64,000 bases of DNA, taken from NCBI RefSeq assembly GCF_900100165.1, contig NZ_FNEO01000010.1:45841-109840 (forward strand). Reading direction: 5' to 3'. Under the pieces are notes generated by a model that was not told the origin of the DNA, did not search any database, and was given only the letters and a program-made list of their open reading frames with translations. This stretch comes from Flavobacterium glycines (lineage in GTDB: Bacteria > Bacteroidota > Bacteroidia > Flavobacteriales > Flavobacteriaceae). Below are positions 1-8,703 of the stretch, piece by piece. How positions within the stretch are numbered: position 1 is the stretch's first letter; each line of letters opens with the position of its first letter. The translations under genes were made by a program, and so were the position numbers.

Positions 1-405
1 TTAAGCGGTGGTGTTGATGCAAATGCTTTGCAGAAACCAAAACGCTTTTTTGGTGCTGCCCGTAATGTAGAAAAAGGAGGTTCTTTGAGTATTATTGCTA
101 CTGCTTTGACCGAAACAGGTTCGAAAATGGATGAGGTTATTTTCGAAGAATTCAAAGGAACTGGTAATATGGAGTTGCAATTGGATAGAAAAATTGCTAA
201 CAAACGTATATTCCCGGCAATTGACTTGACTTCTTCAAGTACACGTCGTGATGATTTATTATTAGACGATAAAACATTGCAAAGAATGTGGATTATGCGT
301 AAATATCTTTCAGATATGAATCCGGTTGAGGCAATGGAATTTATCAATGATCGCTTTAAGAAAACCAGAAATAATGAAGAGTTTTTGATTTCGATGAACG
401 ATTAA
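1..405 (+). CDS. rho: Transcription termination factor Rho, 3' part (5' end outside window)
   Basis: The frame is open from base 1 and lacks a true start here, so this is the C-terminal end of a larger protein. The visible 134 residues match the end of the Rho RecA-like ATPase domain: the run around GGSLSIIATAL, then the helix/loop with EEFKGTGNMEL (Q- and R-loop region), then RKIANKRIFPAIDL and the closing helices. Rho is a homohexameric RNA-dependent ATPase that ends untranslated transcripts. No missing residues are seen in the visible part. A hairpin terminator follows, shared with the convergent rsmB-like gene. Identification is firm; only the N-terminal RNA-binding part is out of sight. 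Confidence 0.95.
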   Translation, partial: LSGGVDANALQKPKRFFGAARNVEKGGSLSIIATALTETGSKMDEVIFEEFKGTGNMELQLDRKIANKRIFPAIDLTSSSTRRDDLLLDDKTLQRMWIMRKYLSDMNPVEAMEFINDRFKKTRNNEEFLISMND

Positions 406-530
406 AAAAGAGAATAGAAGAAAGAATAAAGAGAAAAGATAAAAATTGAATAAAAAAAATCCTCGAGTATATCGAGGATTTTTTTATGCGCCATTGTCTA
501 TTTTCTAAATTCTATTCTCTTTATTCTTGT
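406..530. repeat. Inverted A-rich / T-rich repeat pair around a terminator
   Basis: The left arm (about 408-447) carries the purine-rich pattern AGAATAAAGAGAAAAGAT. The right arm (about 497-530) carries its inverse, TCTATTCTCTTTATTCTT. The arms enclose the rho terminator. Similar pairs lie at 13788/14184 and 15417/15459, so this belongs to a small dispersed repeat family in this window. Confidence 0.6.
450..486. terminator. Bidirectional intrinsic terminator between rho and the rsmB-like gene
   Basis: A perfect 9-bp stem (458-466 with 472-480, loop GTATA) has an A-run on the left and a T-run on the right, so it can stop transcription from both convergent genes. Confidence 0.85.
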
Positions 531-1753
531 TTTTTCACACTTTCTTTACGTTCTAACGAAGCCATATAAAAACCATCAAATCCAGATTCAGAAGCTAAGA
601 TTTTTCGGTCTTCAACAAAAGTAAATTGTTTACCAATTTCTGTTTTCAAAAAGCGTTCAACCTGTTCCTGATTTTCTGATGGAAGTACAGAGCAGGTTGC
701 ATAAACCAATTTTCCACCCGGTTTTACAATTTTAGAATAGTTTTCTAAAACTTCAGCTTGTACTTTACGGATGTTGTCAATAAACTCCGGTTGTAATTTC
801 CATTTGGCGTCCGGATTTCTTTTTAAAACTCCTAATCCGCTGCAAGGAGCATCAATCAAAACGCGGTCTGCTTTTTCATGAAGCTTCTTGATTACTTTGG
901 TAGTATCAATAACACGGTATTCGATATTGAAAACACTGTTTCTTTTTGCTCTTAATTTTAATTGCTTCAATTTACTTTCGTATAAATCCATAGCAATCAA
1001 TTGTCCTTTATTTTCCATTAAAGAAGCGATATGCAGCGTTTTTCCTCCTGCACCTGCACAAGTGTCTACTACGCGCATTCCTGGTTTTACATCCAGAAAA
1101 GGAGCGACTAATTGAGAGCTTGCATCCTGTACTTCAAATAATCCTTGTTTGAAAGCATCAGTCAGGAAAACATTGGCACGTTCTTTTAAGACTAAAGCAT
1201 CAGCCTGATCCGGAAGAAATTCCGTTTCAATATCTAAATCCATTAAGATGGCTCTTAATTTTTCTTTAGTTGTTTTTAAAGTATTGGTTCTTAGAATGAC
1301 TTTAGCAGGTTGGTTTTGAGCTGCAATTTCTTTAGCCCAAACTTTTTCGCCTAATTCTTTAACACCTATTTCATCCATCCAGTCCGGAATGGATTCTTTG
1401 AAAACTCGGTTTTTTGATAATTCGTCAAAACGTCCTTTGATTTTTCGTTCAGGAGTTCCCTCTAATTGACGCCAGTCAGGAATTGGGTAACCTCTTAAAA
1501 CAGCCCAAACAGCAAACATTCTCCAAAGATTGTCTCTGTCATATGGTTCTTTTACTTCAGCAATTTCTGCATACAAACGTTTCCAACGAACAATTTCGTA
1601 GATAGTTTCGGCAACAAATTTTCTATCGGAACTTCCCCAGCGTTTGTCTTTTTTTAAGGCTCTTGCTACTACTTTATCGGCATATTCTCCTTCGTTAAAT
1701 ATCGCATTTAGAGAATCAATAGTAGTATATACTAAATTTCGGTGTAATCTCAT
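521..1753 (-). CDS. RsmB/NOP-family 16S rRNA (cytosine-C5) methyltransferase
   Basis: A 410-residue SAM-dependent RNA methyltransferase, probably making m5C in 16S rRNA. An N-terminal helical NusB-like region (about 1-140) is followed by a PUA-like linker and the Rossmann catalytic domain. Visible motifs are the SAM loop DTCAGAGGKT (230-239), DAPCSG with Cys304, and YATCSV with Cys354. The two cysteines are the base-release and nucleophile residues of the family. Length is typical. A TACCTTTG -7 box (minus strand, 1771-1778) sits about 20 bases upstream of the ATG. It could also be a related NOP2/Sun enzyme with another target cytosine; the family call is firm, the exact site is inferred. Confidence 0.9.
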   Translation of the reverse strand: MRLHRNLVYTTIDSLNAIFNEGEYADKVVARALKKDKRWGSSDRKFVAETIYEIVRWKRLYAEIAEVKEPYDRDNLWRMFAVWAVLRGYPIPDWRQLEGTPERKIKGRFDELSKNRVFKESIPDWMDEIGVKELGEKVWAKEIAAQNQPAKVILRTNTLKTTKEKLRAILMDLDIETEFLPDQADALVLKERANVFLTDAFKQGLFEVQDASSQLVAPFLDVKPGMRVVDTCAGAGGKTLHIASLMENKGQLIAMDLYESKLKQLKLRAKRNSVFNIEYRVIDTTKVIKKLHEKADRVLIDAPCSGLGVLKRNPDAKWKLQPEFIDNIRKVQAEVLENYSKIVKPGGKLVYATCSVLPSENQEQVERFLKTEIGKQFTFVEDRKILASESGFDGFYMASLERKESVKKQE

Positions 1754-1839
1754 TTTAATTATTTGAGCTGCAAAGGTACTATTAAATGATTTGAAAGTAA
1801 ATTAAAATTTTAATTCTGTGAAAATGATTTCGTTTTCAA

Positions 1840-2727
1840 TTATTTCAGTTGTTTTTTGAAGAAATCAATTGTTCTTTCCCAAGCCAGAGTTGCTGCTTTT
1901 TCATCATAACGAGGAGTAGTGTTATTATGAAATCCATGATTTACATTTGGATAAATGTAAGCGGTGTTTGGAACTTTATTTTTGTTTAAAATAGTCTCAA
2001 AAGCTGGCCATCCTTCGTTAACCCGGCTGTCTAAGCCTGCATATTGTAATAATAAAGGTGTTTTAATCTGTTCGGCTTCTTCGGCTGTGGGTTGGCCACC
2101 GTAAAAAGGAACGGCAGCATTTAATGTTGGAATTTTTACAGCCATTAGATTAGCAATCCATCCTCCAAAACAAAATCCAACTACGCCTATATGACCGTTG
2201 CAATCCGGATGATTTTTTAAATAATAATAAGCGGCAATAAAATCTTCCAGCATTTCATAGCGGTCTCTTTTTTTCTGTAACTCTCTTCCAGCGTCATCAT
2301 TTCCGGGATAACCACCTAATGGAGTTAAGGCGTCGGGAGCTAAACTAATAAATCCATCTACGGCTAATCGTCGTCCTACATCTTCGATATAGGGATTTAG
2401 TCCCCGGTTTTCGTGTACTACGATTACTCCCGGAAGTTTTTTAGTTTTTTTATTTGGTTTAGAAAGTAGCGCTTTTATTTTTCCTCCGCCTTTTGGTGAT
2501 TCATAAAAAATATAATCAGAGTCAATACGCGGGTCATCTGGCTGAATAGTAATTGAATTAACATAATCTGGTGTAATGAAACTTAATAACGATGGTAGTG
2601 TTAAGGTTCCAACGGCAAATACCGAAAGTTTTTCGATAAATTGTCTGCGCTCAATTTTGTTGTGGGCGTAGTCGTCGTATAAGTCAAATATTTCCTGACT
2701 GATGTCTTCTTTGGATATTTTTTTCAT
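1840..2727 (-). CDS. Dienelactone hydrolase family protein (YghX-like), membrane-exported
   Basis: A 295-residue alpha/beta hydrolase. The nucleophile elbow GFCFGG places Cys186 at the catalytic site. Asp233 and His264 (in VNHGFH) complete the Cys-Asp-His triad typical of dienelactone hydrolases. Before the hydrolase core, a polar N-terminus with ERRQF at about 26-30 is followed by a hydrophobic stretch to about 52. This looks like a twin-arginine-type leader or an N-terminal anchor, so the enzyme probably works outside the cytoplasm. The true substrate is unknown; DLH relatives act on lactones and small esters. It stands alone, with the TonB receptor terminator upstream. Confidence 0.85.
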   Translation of the reverse strand: MKKISKEDISQEIFDLYDDYAHNKIERRQFIEKLSVFAVGTLTLPSLLSFITPDYVNSITIQPDDPRIDSDYIFYESPKGGGKIKALLSKPNKKTKKLPGVIVVHENRGLNPYIEDVGRRLAVDGFISLAPDALTPLGGYPGNDDAGRELQKKRDRYEMLEDFIAAYYYLKNHPDCNGHIGVVGFCFGGWIANLMAVKIPTLNAAVPFYGGQPTAEEAEQIKTPLLLQYAGLDSRVNEGWPAFETILNKNKVPNTAYIYPNVNHGFHNNTTPRYDEKAATLAWERTIDFFKKQLK

Positions 2728-2792
2728 AATAAAAAGGCTTGGTTTTCAATGGTATTTTAAAGATACTTAAATTTATCCAATTGATTTTAAAT

Positions 2793-2822
2793 AAAAAAGC
2801 TCCTGAAATCAGGAGCTTTGAA
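2793..2822 (-). terminator. Intrinsic terminator of the TonB-dependent receptor gene
   Basis: An 11-bp stem (2796-2806 with 2809-2819) is followed on the minus strand by a run of six T. It lies just after the receptor stop codon. Confidence 0.85.
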
Positions 2823-2842
2823 AAAAAATAAAATTATCAGGA

Positions 2843-5080
2843 TTAGAACTTATATTTTAAGCTGGTCATTACCTGACGAGGAGCAATTGGGTTCACACTG
2901 TAGTTTTCGTGAACAGTATAATTCAACTCGTTAGTGATGTTAGATAATTTACATAAGATTGAGAATTTCTTCCACTCGTAACCTACTGAAGCATCCACTG
3001 TAGTATAGCCTTTTAATGGGATATCACGGTCTTCGATTGTAACAGTATATGCTTTTGGGTTAGAATTTGGAACTTCTGTCCACACATAACGGTCATTCCA
3101 TCCTCCGGTTCTGTCTCCAATGTAACTTGCGATAGCTCCAAAACTCAATCCTTTTAGTGTACCACTAGGTAATTTGTAGAAAAAGCTCAGGTTAGCAGTA
3201 TGTCTTGGTGTTCTTGCAAGAATATCTCCAACTACTAAACTTCCGCTTGTTCCAGAAGATTTAGAGATTTTAGTCTCATTGAAACTATATCCGGCGATAA
3301 TGTTTAAACCTTCTGTAGGTTTTGCAGTGACATCTACCTCGATACCTTTTCCTTTTGTAGCTCCTACTAATTCTTTTAAATTATTGTTTACATTTAGTGT
3401 TACTCCGTCGGCCTGGAATTGAGCAGTTTGCGCTAAGTTATTATTGCTTATTTGGTATAAAGTCACATTTGTGCTTAAAATTCCTCTCCAGAAGTCTTTT
3501 TTAATACCTACCTCAAATTGATCAATGATAGACGGAGCTAATGTTTTTAAATCTACTGTAGTTCCTGTGTTTGGAGTGAATGAGTTTGAATAACTGGCAA
3601 AAATAGACATGTCTCTATTTGGTTGAATTACCAATCCTGCTTTTGGTGAATAAGCTTTGTTTAAGGTTTTAGCACTTGTAGTGGTTATAGCTGTTGATAG
3701 ATTTTTTGTGTCAACATCAGCCTCTTGCCAAGACCAACGGATACCTCCTAAAACTTTAATGTATTCATTAATAGAGATTAAATCCTGAGCATAGGCTCCA
3801 AAACGTTGTGTGTTAGTTGTAGCTAATTGTGTAGCTTTAGAAAATGGAGCTTCTTTACTTTGTGTACTATAGTCGTAATCAAAAAGATTAATTGTGCCAT
3901 AATCAGCTAATGCAAAAGCAAAAGTATAACTTGGAGCAATCGAATTTTCATAATCAACTCCTGTAAAAATTTGATGTTTGATTTTTCCTGTATTGAAAGT
4001 TCCCTGTAAGCTTAATTGGTCTCCAAAAATTATTTCGGCAGCATCAGCCTGTGTTAAGCCTCGTTTCCAGTTACCGCTTGAAGTGACACCATTCATTTGA
4101 GCTGTAGATTTTTGAGTTCTTCTATAGGATTGGAAAGAAGAATTGAAAGCTAATTTCCAGTTTTTATTGAAATCATGGTTGAATAACAAGGAAGCACTGG
4201 ATGATTTAGTATTTCCGGTTGACCATAGTGCTCCAAAGTAAGTGTTACGAGGGATATTTAAAACAGTTTCTCCAATAATTCCTGTACCAAAATCCGGAGT
4301 CCAGTCAGCACTTAGGTAATCTCCCTGTGCGATAATTTGTGTTTTTTCGCTAATTTTAAATAGAAATGACGGGTTGAAATAGATACGGTCATTTTTTACA
4401 TAATCTCTAAAACTTTTTGAGTTTTCATATGAACCTGTAAAACGGTATGCAATGTATTTATTTAAAGGACCATAAAAATCTACTGATGGTTTATAGTAGT
4501 CATAACTTCCTGCCTGCATTGAGATTTCACCACCTTTTTCGAATTTTGGAGTTTTAGTAACCAAGTTTAAAATTCCTCCCGGAGCAACATTTCCAAATAA
4601 AAGGGCAGAACCTCCTTTTAAGAATTCTACTTTTTCTAAACCAGAAACTTCCGGAATTGAACCAGCATTATATCTGAATCCATTTTTAAACATATTGTTG
4701 CTGGACATATCGTAGCCTCTGGACCAAAAGGATTCCTGAGCACCGCCACGAGCAGAACCTACATAAACACCGTTGGCATTTTTGATGACATCACTTAAAC
4801 GAATGGCTTGTTGTTGTGTGATGATTTCGTTATCAATAACCTGAACACTTTGTGGTAAATCCATGATTTTGATACCTGATCTTGCTGCCGAAACCGGTTT
4901 TTGAGGTTTGTTACCAGTAATGGTTATTTCTTTTAGGATTTGTCCTTTTTTGTTTTTGATAGTATCAAAAGGATTTGAAATGATTTCTGAGGTATTGTGG
5001 TTTGATGCTGAAGCGATTTCTTGAGCGTGATTTGGTATTGAAAATAATAGTGCTATTGTGGGCAGTAAAATTTTTTTCAT
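2843..5080 (-). CDS. TonB-dependent siderophore receptor
   Basis: A 745-residue outer-membrane receptor. A signal peptide ends near residue 19 (PNHAQ). A short linker follows, then a plug domain (about 55-165) with LPQSVQVID, AIRLSDVIKNANGVYVG and FWSRGYDMS, motifs of the FhuA/FepA-like siderophore-receptor plug. The remaining roughly 580 residues are a 22-strand-type barrel ending in aromatic Phe (LKYKF), the usual outer-membrane insertion signal. It should import a ferric siderophore using TonB energy. There is no CarboxypepD-like N-terminal extension as in SusC. No transport or synthesis genes are adjacent, so the ligand cannot be told. It has its own promoter and terminator, so it is a single-gene unit, probably controlled by iron. 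Confidence 0.93.
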   Translation of the reverse strand: MKKILLPTIALLFSIPNHAQEIASASNHNTSEIISNPFDTIKNKKGQILKEITITGNKPQKPVSAARSGIKIMDLPQSVQVIDNEIITQQQAIRLSDVIKNANGVYVGSARGGAQESFWSRGYDMSSNNMFKNGFRYNAGSIPEVSGLEKVEFLKGGSALLFGNVAPGGILNLVTKTPKFEKGGEISMQAGSYDYYKPSVDFYGPLNKYIAYRFTGSYENSKSFRDYVKNDRIYFNPSFLFKISEKTQIIAQGDYLSADWTPDFGTGIIGETVLNIPRNTYFGALWSTGNTKSSSASLLFNHDFNKNWKLAFNSSFQSYRRTQKSTAQMNGVTSSGNWKRGLTQADAAEIIFGDQLSLQGTFNTGKIKHQIFTGVDYENSIAPSYTFAFALADYGTINLFDYDYSTQSKEAPFSKATQLATTNTQRFGAYAQDLISINEYIKVLGGIRWSWQEADVDTKNLSTAITTTSAKTLNKAYSPKAGLVIQPNRDMSIFASYSNSFTPNTGTTVDLKTLAPSIIDQFEVGIKKDFWRGILSTNVTLYQISNNNLAQTAQFQADGVTLNVNNNLKELVGATKGKGIEVDVTAKPTEGLNIIAGYSFNETKISKSSGTSGSLVVGDILARTPRHTANLSFFYKLPSGTLKGLSFGAIASYIGDRTGGWNDRYVWTEVPNSNPKAYTVTIEDRDIPLKGYTTVDASVGYEWKKFSILCKLSNITNELNYTVHENYSVNPIAPRQVMTSLKYKF

Positions 5081-5107
5081 ATCGTTGTTTATTTGGATTC
5101 ATTTAAA

Positions 5108-5148
5108 ATAACACTGCAAATGTAAATTGTAAAAATGGTTTAAGCAAA
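5108..5148 (-). promoter_or_regulatory. Bacteroidetes-type promoter of the TonB-dependent receptor
   Basis: Read on the minus strand: TTTG (5145-5148), 20 bases, then TACATTTG (5117-5124). This matches TTG-N19-TAnnTTTG closely. The transcript would start near 5110, about 30 bases before the ATG. The rest of 5149-5429 is AT-rich and holds no recognisable gene. Confidence 0.75.
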
Positions 5149-5429
5149 TATTATTTAGAATAAATAAAAATAAAAATTAACAAAACATTGATAAGTTGTT
5201 TGTTATTTCTTTAGTAGGAGTTTTAAAAATTGCTTTGAAGTTTTTATAGAGAAGAGATGTGGTTTTTTAATGTGTTGTTTTTTAGGTTGTTGTGTTTTTT
5301 TTGGTGAGCTGTTAATTGTAGAAGTCGAAGAAAAGGATTTGAAAATAGAATTTAATCTTTCTAAATAATAAAATGTTTTTTTAGCTAATAGCTACCTTGT
5401 ACAGGATGTTTTACAGTTAAATTTAAATG

Positions 5430-6827
5430 TTATTTGTCCAATTTTGGAGGAGAAAGGTAGTTTTTAAAGAAACTATAGAGGCTATTTAGTGTAGTTGCAG
5501 TTTGTGGAATGGCGTGTCCTTTTCCATAATTAATCAGCGTAGCTGTTGGAACTCCTAAATTATCTAATTTGCTTTTGAAATGTTTAATTTGATCTGCATA
5601 ATAAGAATCATCATCAGTATTATAAAAGAATAAAGTAGGAGCTGCAGTTTTTTCAACGAGGAAAGAAGACCCCATCGATTCCCATAATTTTCTGTTATTT
5701 TCTAAAGTTCCCCAAACCCAAGGACATCTTTGTTCTAAATTTTTATCACCATCATCCGGTGTATTATAAATTTGTGTATAATCAAAAACACCAGGTCCTA
5801 AAGCTGCTACTTGTACAGCATCTGAAATACCTGTATGAAATCCTGCATTCTCAATTTCTTCTATTTTTTTATCCCCAATGGCCATAGATCCGGCTGTGGA
5901 ACCTCTGGAAAAACCAAAAATGCCTATTTTGTCAGATAGTCCCATTTTGCTTCCAAAAACTCTTAATGTACGAATAGCCGATTTTACTTTTTGTGCAGCA
6001 TCAGGATTCGTTTCGAATGATTTATATGCATCACTGGGACCATTTACGGTTGTACCTTTACCCCATGGACAATATTTAGGATGATCCGCAATTGCCCAGG
6101 CCATACCATTAGCAGGTGCTCCTTCCAGAAATGAATCATTAAATCCGGCAAATGTATAAGGCAGATTTAATCTTTGATCTTTATAGGCATCGGTAAGCAT
6201 TCCTTTATTACTGTCATAAAAAGCATAACTGTTGCTGTATGAAAAAGAAAGAATAGTTGGTATTTTGACTTTTGCATTAGCGGGATAAATAATATCCATA
6301 TGCAAAGAATCGCCCACGGTGTATTGTTCCGGTGTATTATAAATTTTGGGATTATCTATAAAATAACTAACATCTCGGGCTATCCGATATCCTTCAAACA
6401 AAACATAAGATTTATACATGGAGCAGTTTTTTAAACCGCAAAAGTTTCCGGCTGTTATCGAATCATTGATGGCAATAATGTCCTCATTAATTTTAAGAGC
6501 TCTGGCATTTTTATTTTTTTTATAATCCAATTCAATAACACGGTAGCCCTTAGTTACTAACCAGTTCACATTTTTTTTGTTACTATATTTTCCAATTTTT
6601 TTCAGGGAAAGATTTTCTAAATAAACGACTGTCAAAAAGTTTCCGTTGTAATCTTTAATTGGATTTTTGGCTTCATTTACTTTATATTCGATTGTACCTT
6701 CGGTTACTTTACTAGTCCATTTTCCAGTCTTGGCATTCGAATTAAAAATTATAGAAAGAAAAAGTACTAGAAAAAAAAAGATTTTTTTAGAATTATAAGG
6801 TAAAAAAGAGATTAAAATGTATTTCAT
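5430..6827 (-). CDS. Secreted alpha/beta hydrolase, function unknown
   Basis: A 465-residue protein with a long N-terminal signal sequence: a polar start, a hydrophobic core at about 16-29, and cleavage near residue 32. The nucleophile elbow GFSRG gives Ser308, the likely acid is in TDDD (405-407), and His439 lies in GKGHAI. Together they form a Ser-Asp-His triad of the esterase/peptidase type. A segment YTVGDSLHMDIIYP (from about 169) resembles the start of carbohydrate-esterase or BD-FAE-like hydrolase domains. The substrate is unknown, perhaps an ester of a polysaccharide. It is a single gene, and the next gene is divergent. Codon use looks like its neighbours. Confidence 0.75.
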   Translation of the reverse strand: MKYILISFLPYNSKKIFFFLVLFLSIIFNSNAKTGKWTSKVTEGTIEYKVNEAKNPIKDYNGNFLTVVYLENLSLKKIGKYSNKKNVNWLVTKGYRVIELDYKKNKNARALKINEDIIAINDSITAGNFCGLKNCSMYKSYVLFEGYRIARDVSYFIDNPKIYNTPEQYTVGDSLHMDIIYPANAKVKIPTILSFSYSNSYAFYDSNKGMLTDAYKDQRLNLPYTFAGFNDSFLEGAPANGMAWAIADHPKYCPWGKGTTVNGPSDAYKSFETNPDAAQKVKSAIRTLRVFGSKMGLSDKIGIFGFSRGSTAGSMAIGDKKIEEIENAGFHTGISDAVQVAALGPGVFDYTQIYNTPDDGDKNLEQRCPWVWGTLENNRKLWESMGSSFLVEKTAAPTLFFYNTDDDSYYADQIKHFKSKLDNLGVPTATLINYGKGHAIPQTATTLNSLYSFFKNYLSPPKLDK

Positions 6828-7004
6828 TATACTGGTTTGTAAGCTTTGTATTTCGGATAGAATAGTAATTCTGTGGATACAAAAATAAGTTTTTTAAGTT
6901 TGAATTAGTCGCCAAAGCTAAATTTCAATTTTGGATTAGTTAAATAGTATATTGGTTGTAATTTATATTACGATCCAATAATCTTTAACACTCACTTTAA
7001 TTTG

Positions 7005-7012
7005 TATTTTTG
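7005..7012 (+). promoter_or_regulatory. -7 promoter element of pafA
   Basis: TATTTTTG matches TAnnTTTG exactly. It overlaps an upstream in-frame ATG at 7002, so that ATG cannot be the start; the ATG at 7035 is about 22 bases downstream. Confidence 0.65.
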
Positions 7013-7034
7013 TTTTTCATATCTAATTTATATT

Positions 7035-8651
7035 ATGAGAAAAATAATCTTACTTTTTACTTCTGTAGTAATTTTTAATTCCTATGCTCAACAAAGACCT
7101 AAGTTAGTGGTGGGGATAGTTGTGGATCAGATGAAAATGGAATACCTCTATCGTTTTTCGGATGATTTTTCCGGAAAGGGTTTTCGTAGACTAATGGATG
7201 CTGGTTATGTTTTTCATAATACACAGTATAATTATATGCCCACTTACACCGGACCTGGTCATGCCTCAATTTATACAGGTACTACACCGGCAATTCATGG
7301 GATCGTAGGGAATACCTGGTTTGATAGGTCCTTAGAGAAATCCAGATATTGTACTGATGATGCTTCGGTTAGTATTTTAGGAAAAGGAGAGGCTGATGAA
7401 GGTAAAATGTCGCCAGTTAATTTAGAAGCAACAACGGTTACAGACGAGTTGCGTTTGGCTACAAATTTCAGAGGGAAAGTTATTGGTATTAGTATAAAAG
7501 ATCGCGGAGCTATACTTCCTGCCGGACATTTTGCGAATTGGGCATTTTGGATGAGTGATTCAGGAAATTTTATTTCAAGTACTTTTTATGGAAAACAATT
7601 ACCGGATTGGGTATCAGGATTTAATGAGAAGAAACTTTACGAAAGTTATTTAAATAAGGATTGGACTTTGTTGAAGTCTGAATCTGTTTATGATAAAAGT
7701 TTAGCAGATGATAATACGTACGAAGGTCTTTTGTATGGAAGTGAAAAACCTGTTTTTCCTTATGATTTAAAATCGATGTATGTTAAAAATGGCGCTAAAG
7801 TTATTAAAACAACGCCTTTTGGGAATAGTATTTTAGCTGATTTTGCCAAAGAAGCAGTAATAAACGAAAATTTAGGGACAGATAATGAAACAGATTTTTT
7901 AGCCATTAGTTTTTCTTCAACAGATTATATTGGACATTTGACAGGACCTCGTTCAAGAGAAGTTCAGGATACTTATTTGAGATTAGACGAAACCATTGCT
8001 GATTTCCTGAGTTTTTTAGATCAAAAAGTGGGAAAGGATAATTATTTATTGTTTCTTACTTCGGATCATGCTGCAGCTGAGAACCAAAATTTTTTAAAAG
8101 ACAATAAGTATTCGTTACTACCTGTAGCTTATAAGCAATTTACAAATAAGCTTCGTGAATTTTCTAAAACTACTTTTGGAACCGACTTGGTGTTGAATTA
8201 TTCAAATTACAATTTGTTTTTAGATAAAAAGAAAATCAAAGAAAACAATTTGGTTTTAGATGAGGTTAAAAAGAATTTTAAAGAATTTTTAATGGCACAG
8301 CCTCAGGTAAAAAGAGTATATACTGAAGAAGAAATTTTAAGTGCTAATGGTACCGATTTTTATTTGAATTATATTTTTAAAGGTTATGATCCAAAACAAA
8401 ATGGTGATTTGGTTGTTTTAGACAAGCCGGGATATAGTGCGCATGAGGGCAGAGGGACTTCTCACGGAACAGCTTTTAATTATGATACTCATGTACCTTT
8501 ATTATTTTACGGTTGGAATATTAAAAAAGGAGCCTCTTTTGATAGGAAGGTAATTTCTCAGATAGCTCCAAGTATTGCTCAAAAAATAAAAATAGATTTT
8601 CCTAACGGAACGGAAGCAGATGTTTTGACTGAGATTTTAGATAATGAATAA
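7035..8651 (+). CDS. pafA: PafA-type alkaline phosphatase, exported
   Basis: A 538-residue phosphate monoesterase of the alkaline phosphatase superfamily. The signal peptide ends at about SYAQ (15-19). The residues expected from characterised flavobacterial PafA occur with the right spacing: metal-binding Asp31, nucleophile Thr72 in TYTGPGHAS, Asn93 in GNTW, and Lys155 and Arg157 in SIKDRGA. Asp and His zinc ligands follow in STDYIGH, TSDHA and SAHEGRGTSHG. The Lys/Arg pair marks the PafA group rather than PhoA. It should act in the periplasm on phosphate esters. In PafA this activity is reported to be constitutive and not repressed by phosphate, but the sequence does not show that here. The upstream ATG at 7002 was rejected because it lies in the promoter. 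Confidence 0.92.
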   Translation: MRKIILLFTSVVIFNSYAQQRPKLVVGIVVDQMKMEYLYRFSDDFSGKGFRRLMDAGYVFHNTQYNYMPTYTGPGHASIYTGTTPAIHGIVGNTWFDRSLEKSRYCTDDASVSILGKGEADEGKMSPVNLEATTVTDELRLATNFRGKVIGISIKDRGAILPAGHFANWAFWMSDSGNFISSTFYGKQLPDWVSGFNEKKLYESYLNKDWTLLKSESVYDKSLADDNTYEGLLYGSEKPVFPYDLKSMYVKNGAKVIKTTPFGNSILADFAKEAVINENLGTDNETDFLAISFSSTDYIGHLTGPRSREVQDTYLRLDETIADFLSFLDQKVGKDNYLLFLTSDHAAAENQNFLKDNKYSLLPVAYKQFTNKLREFSKTTFGTDLVLNYSNYNLFLDKKKIKENNLVLDEVKKNFKEFLMAQPQVKRVYTEEEILSANGTDFYLNYIFKGYDPKQNGDLVVLDKPGYSAHEGRGTSHGTAFNYDTHVPLLFYGWNIKKGASFDRKVISQIAPSIAQKIKIDFPNGTEADVLTEILDNE

Positions 8652-8703
8652 AAAAAAATAGGCTGTATAAATAACAGCCTATTTTTTTTTATTCATTATC
8701 TAA
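8637..8703. terminator. Long perfect inverted repeat shared by convergent pafA and LETM1-related gene
   Basis: Thirty-base arms (8637-8666 and 8674-8703) match perfectly around a 7-base loop. The outer part of each arm is the end of a coding region, so both proteins end in Leu-Asp-Asn-Glu followed by TAA. The inner part is a terminator hairpin with nine-base A and T runs on either side. Confidence 0.9.

Noticed and set aside
7002..7034. Longer pafA start at 7002
   Set aside because: It overlaps the TATTTTTG -7 box and would put a hydrophobic stretch before a complete signal peptide.
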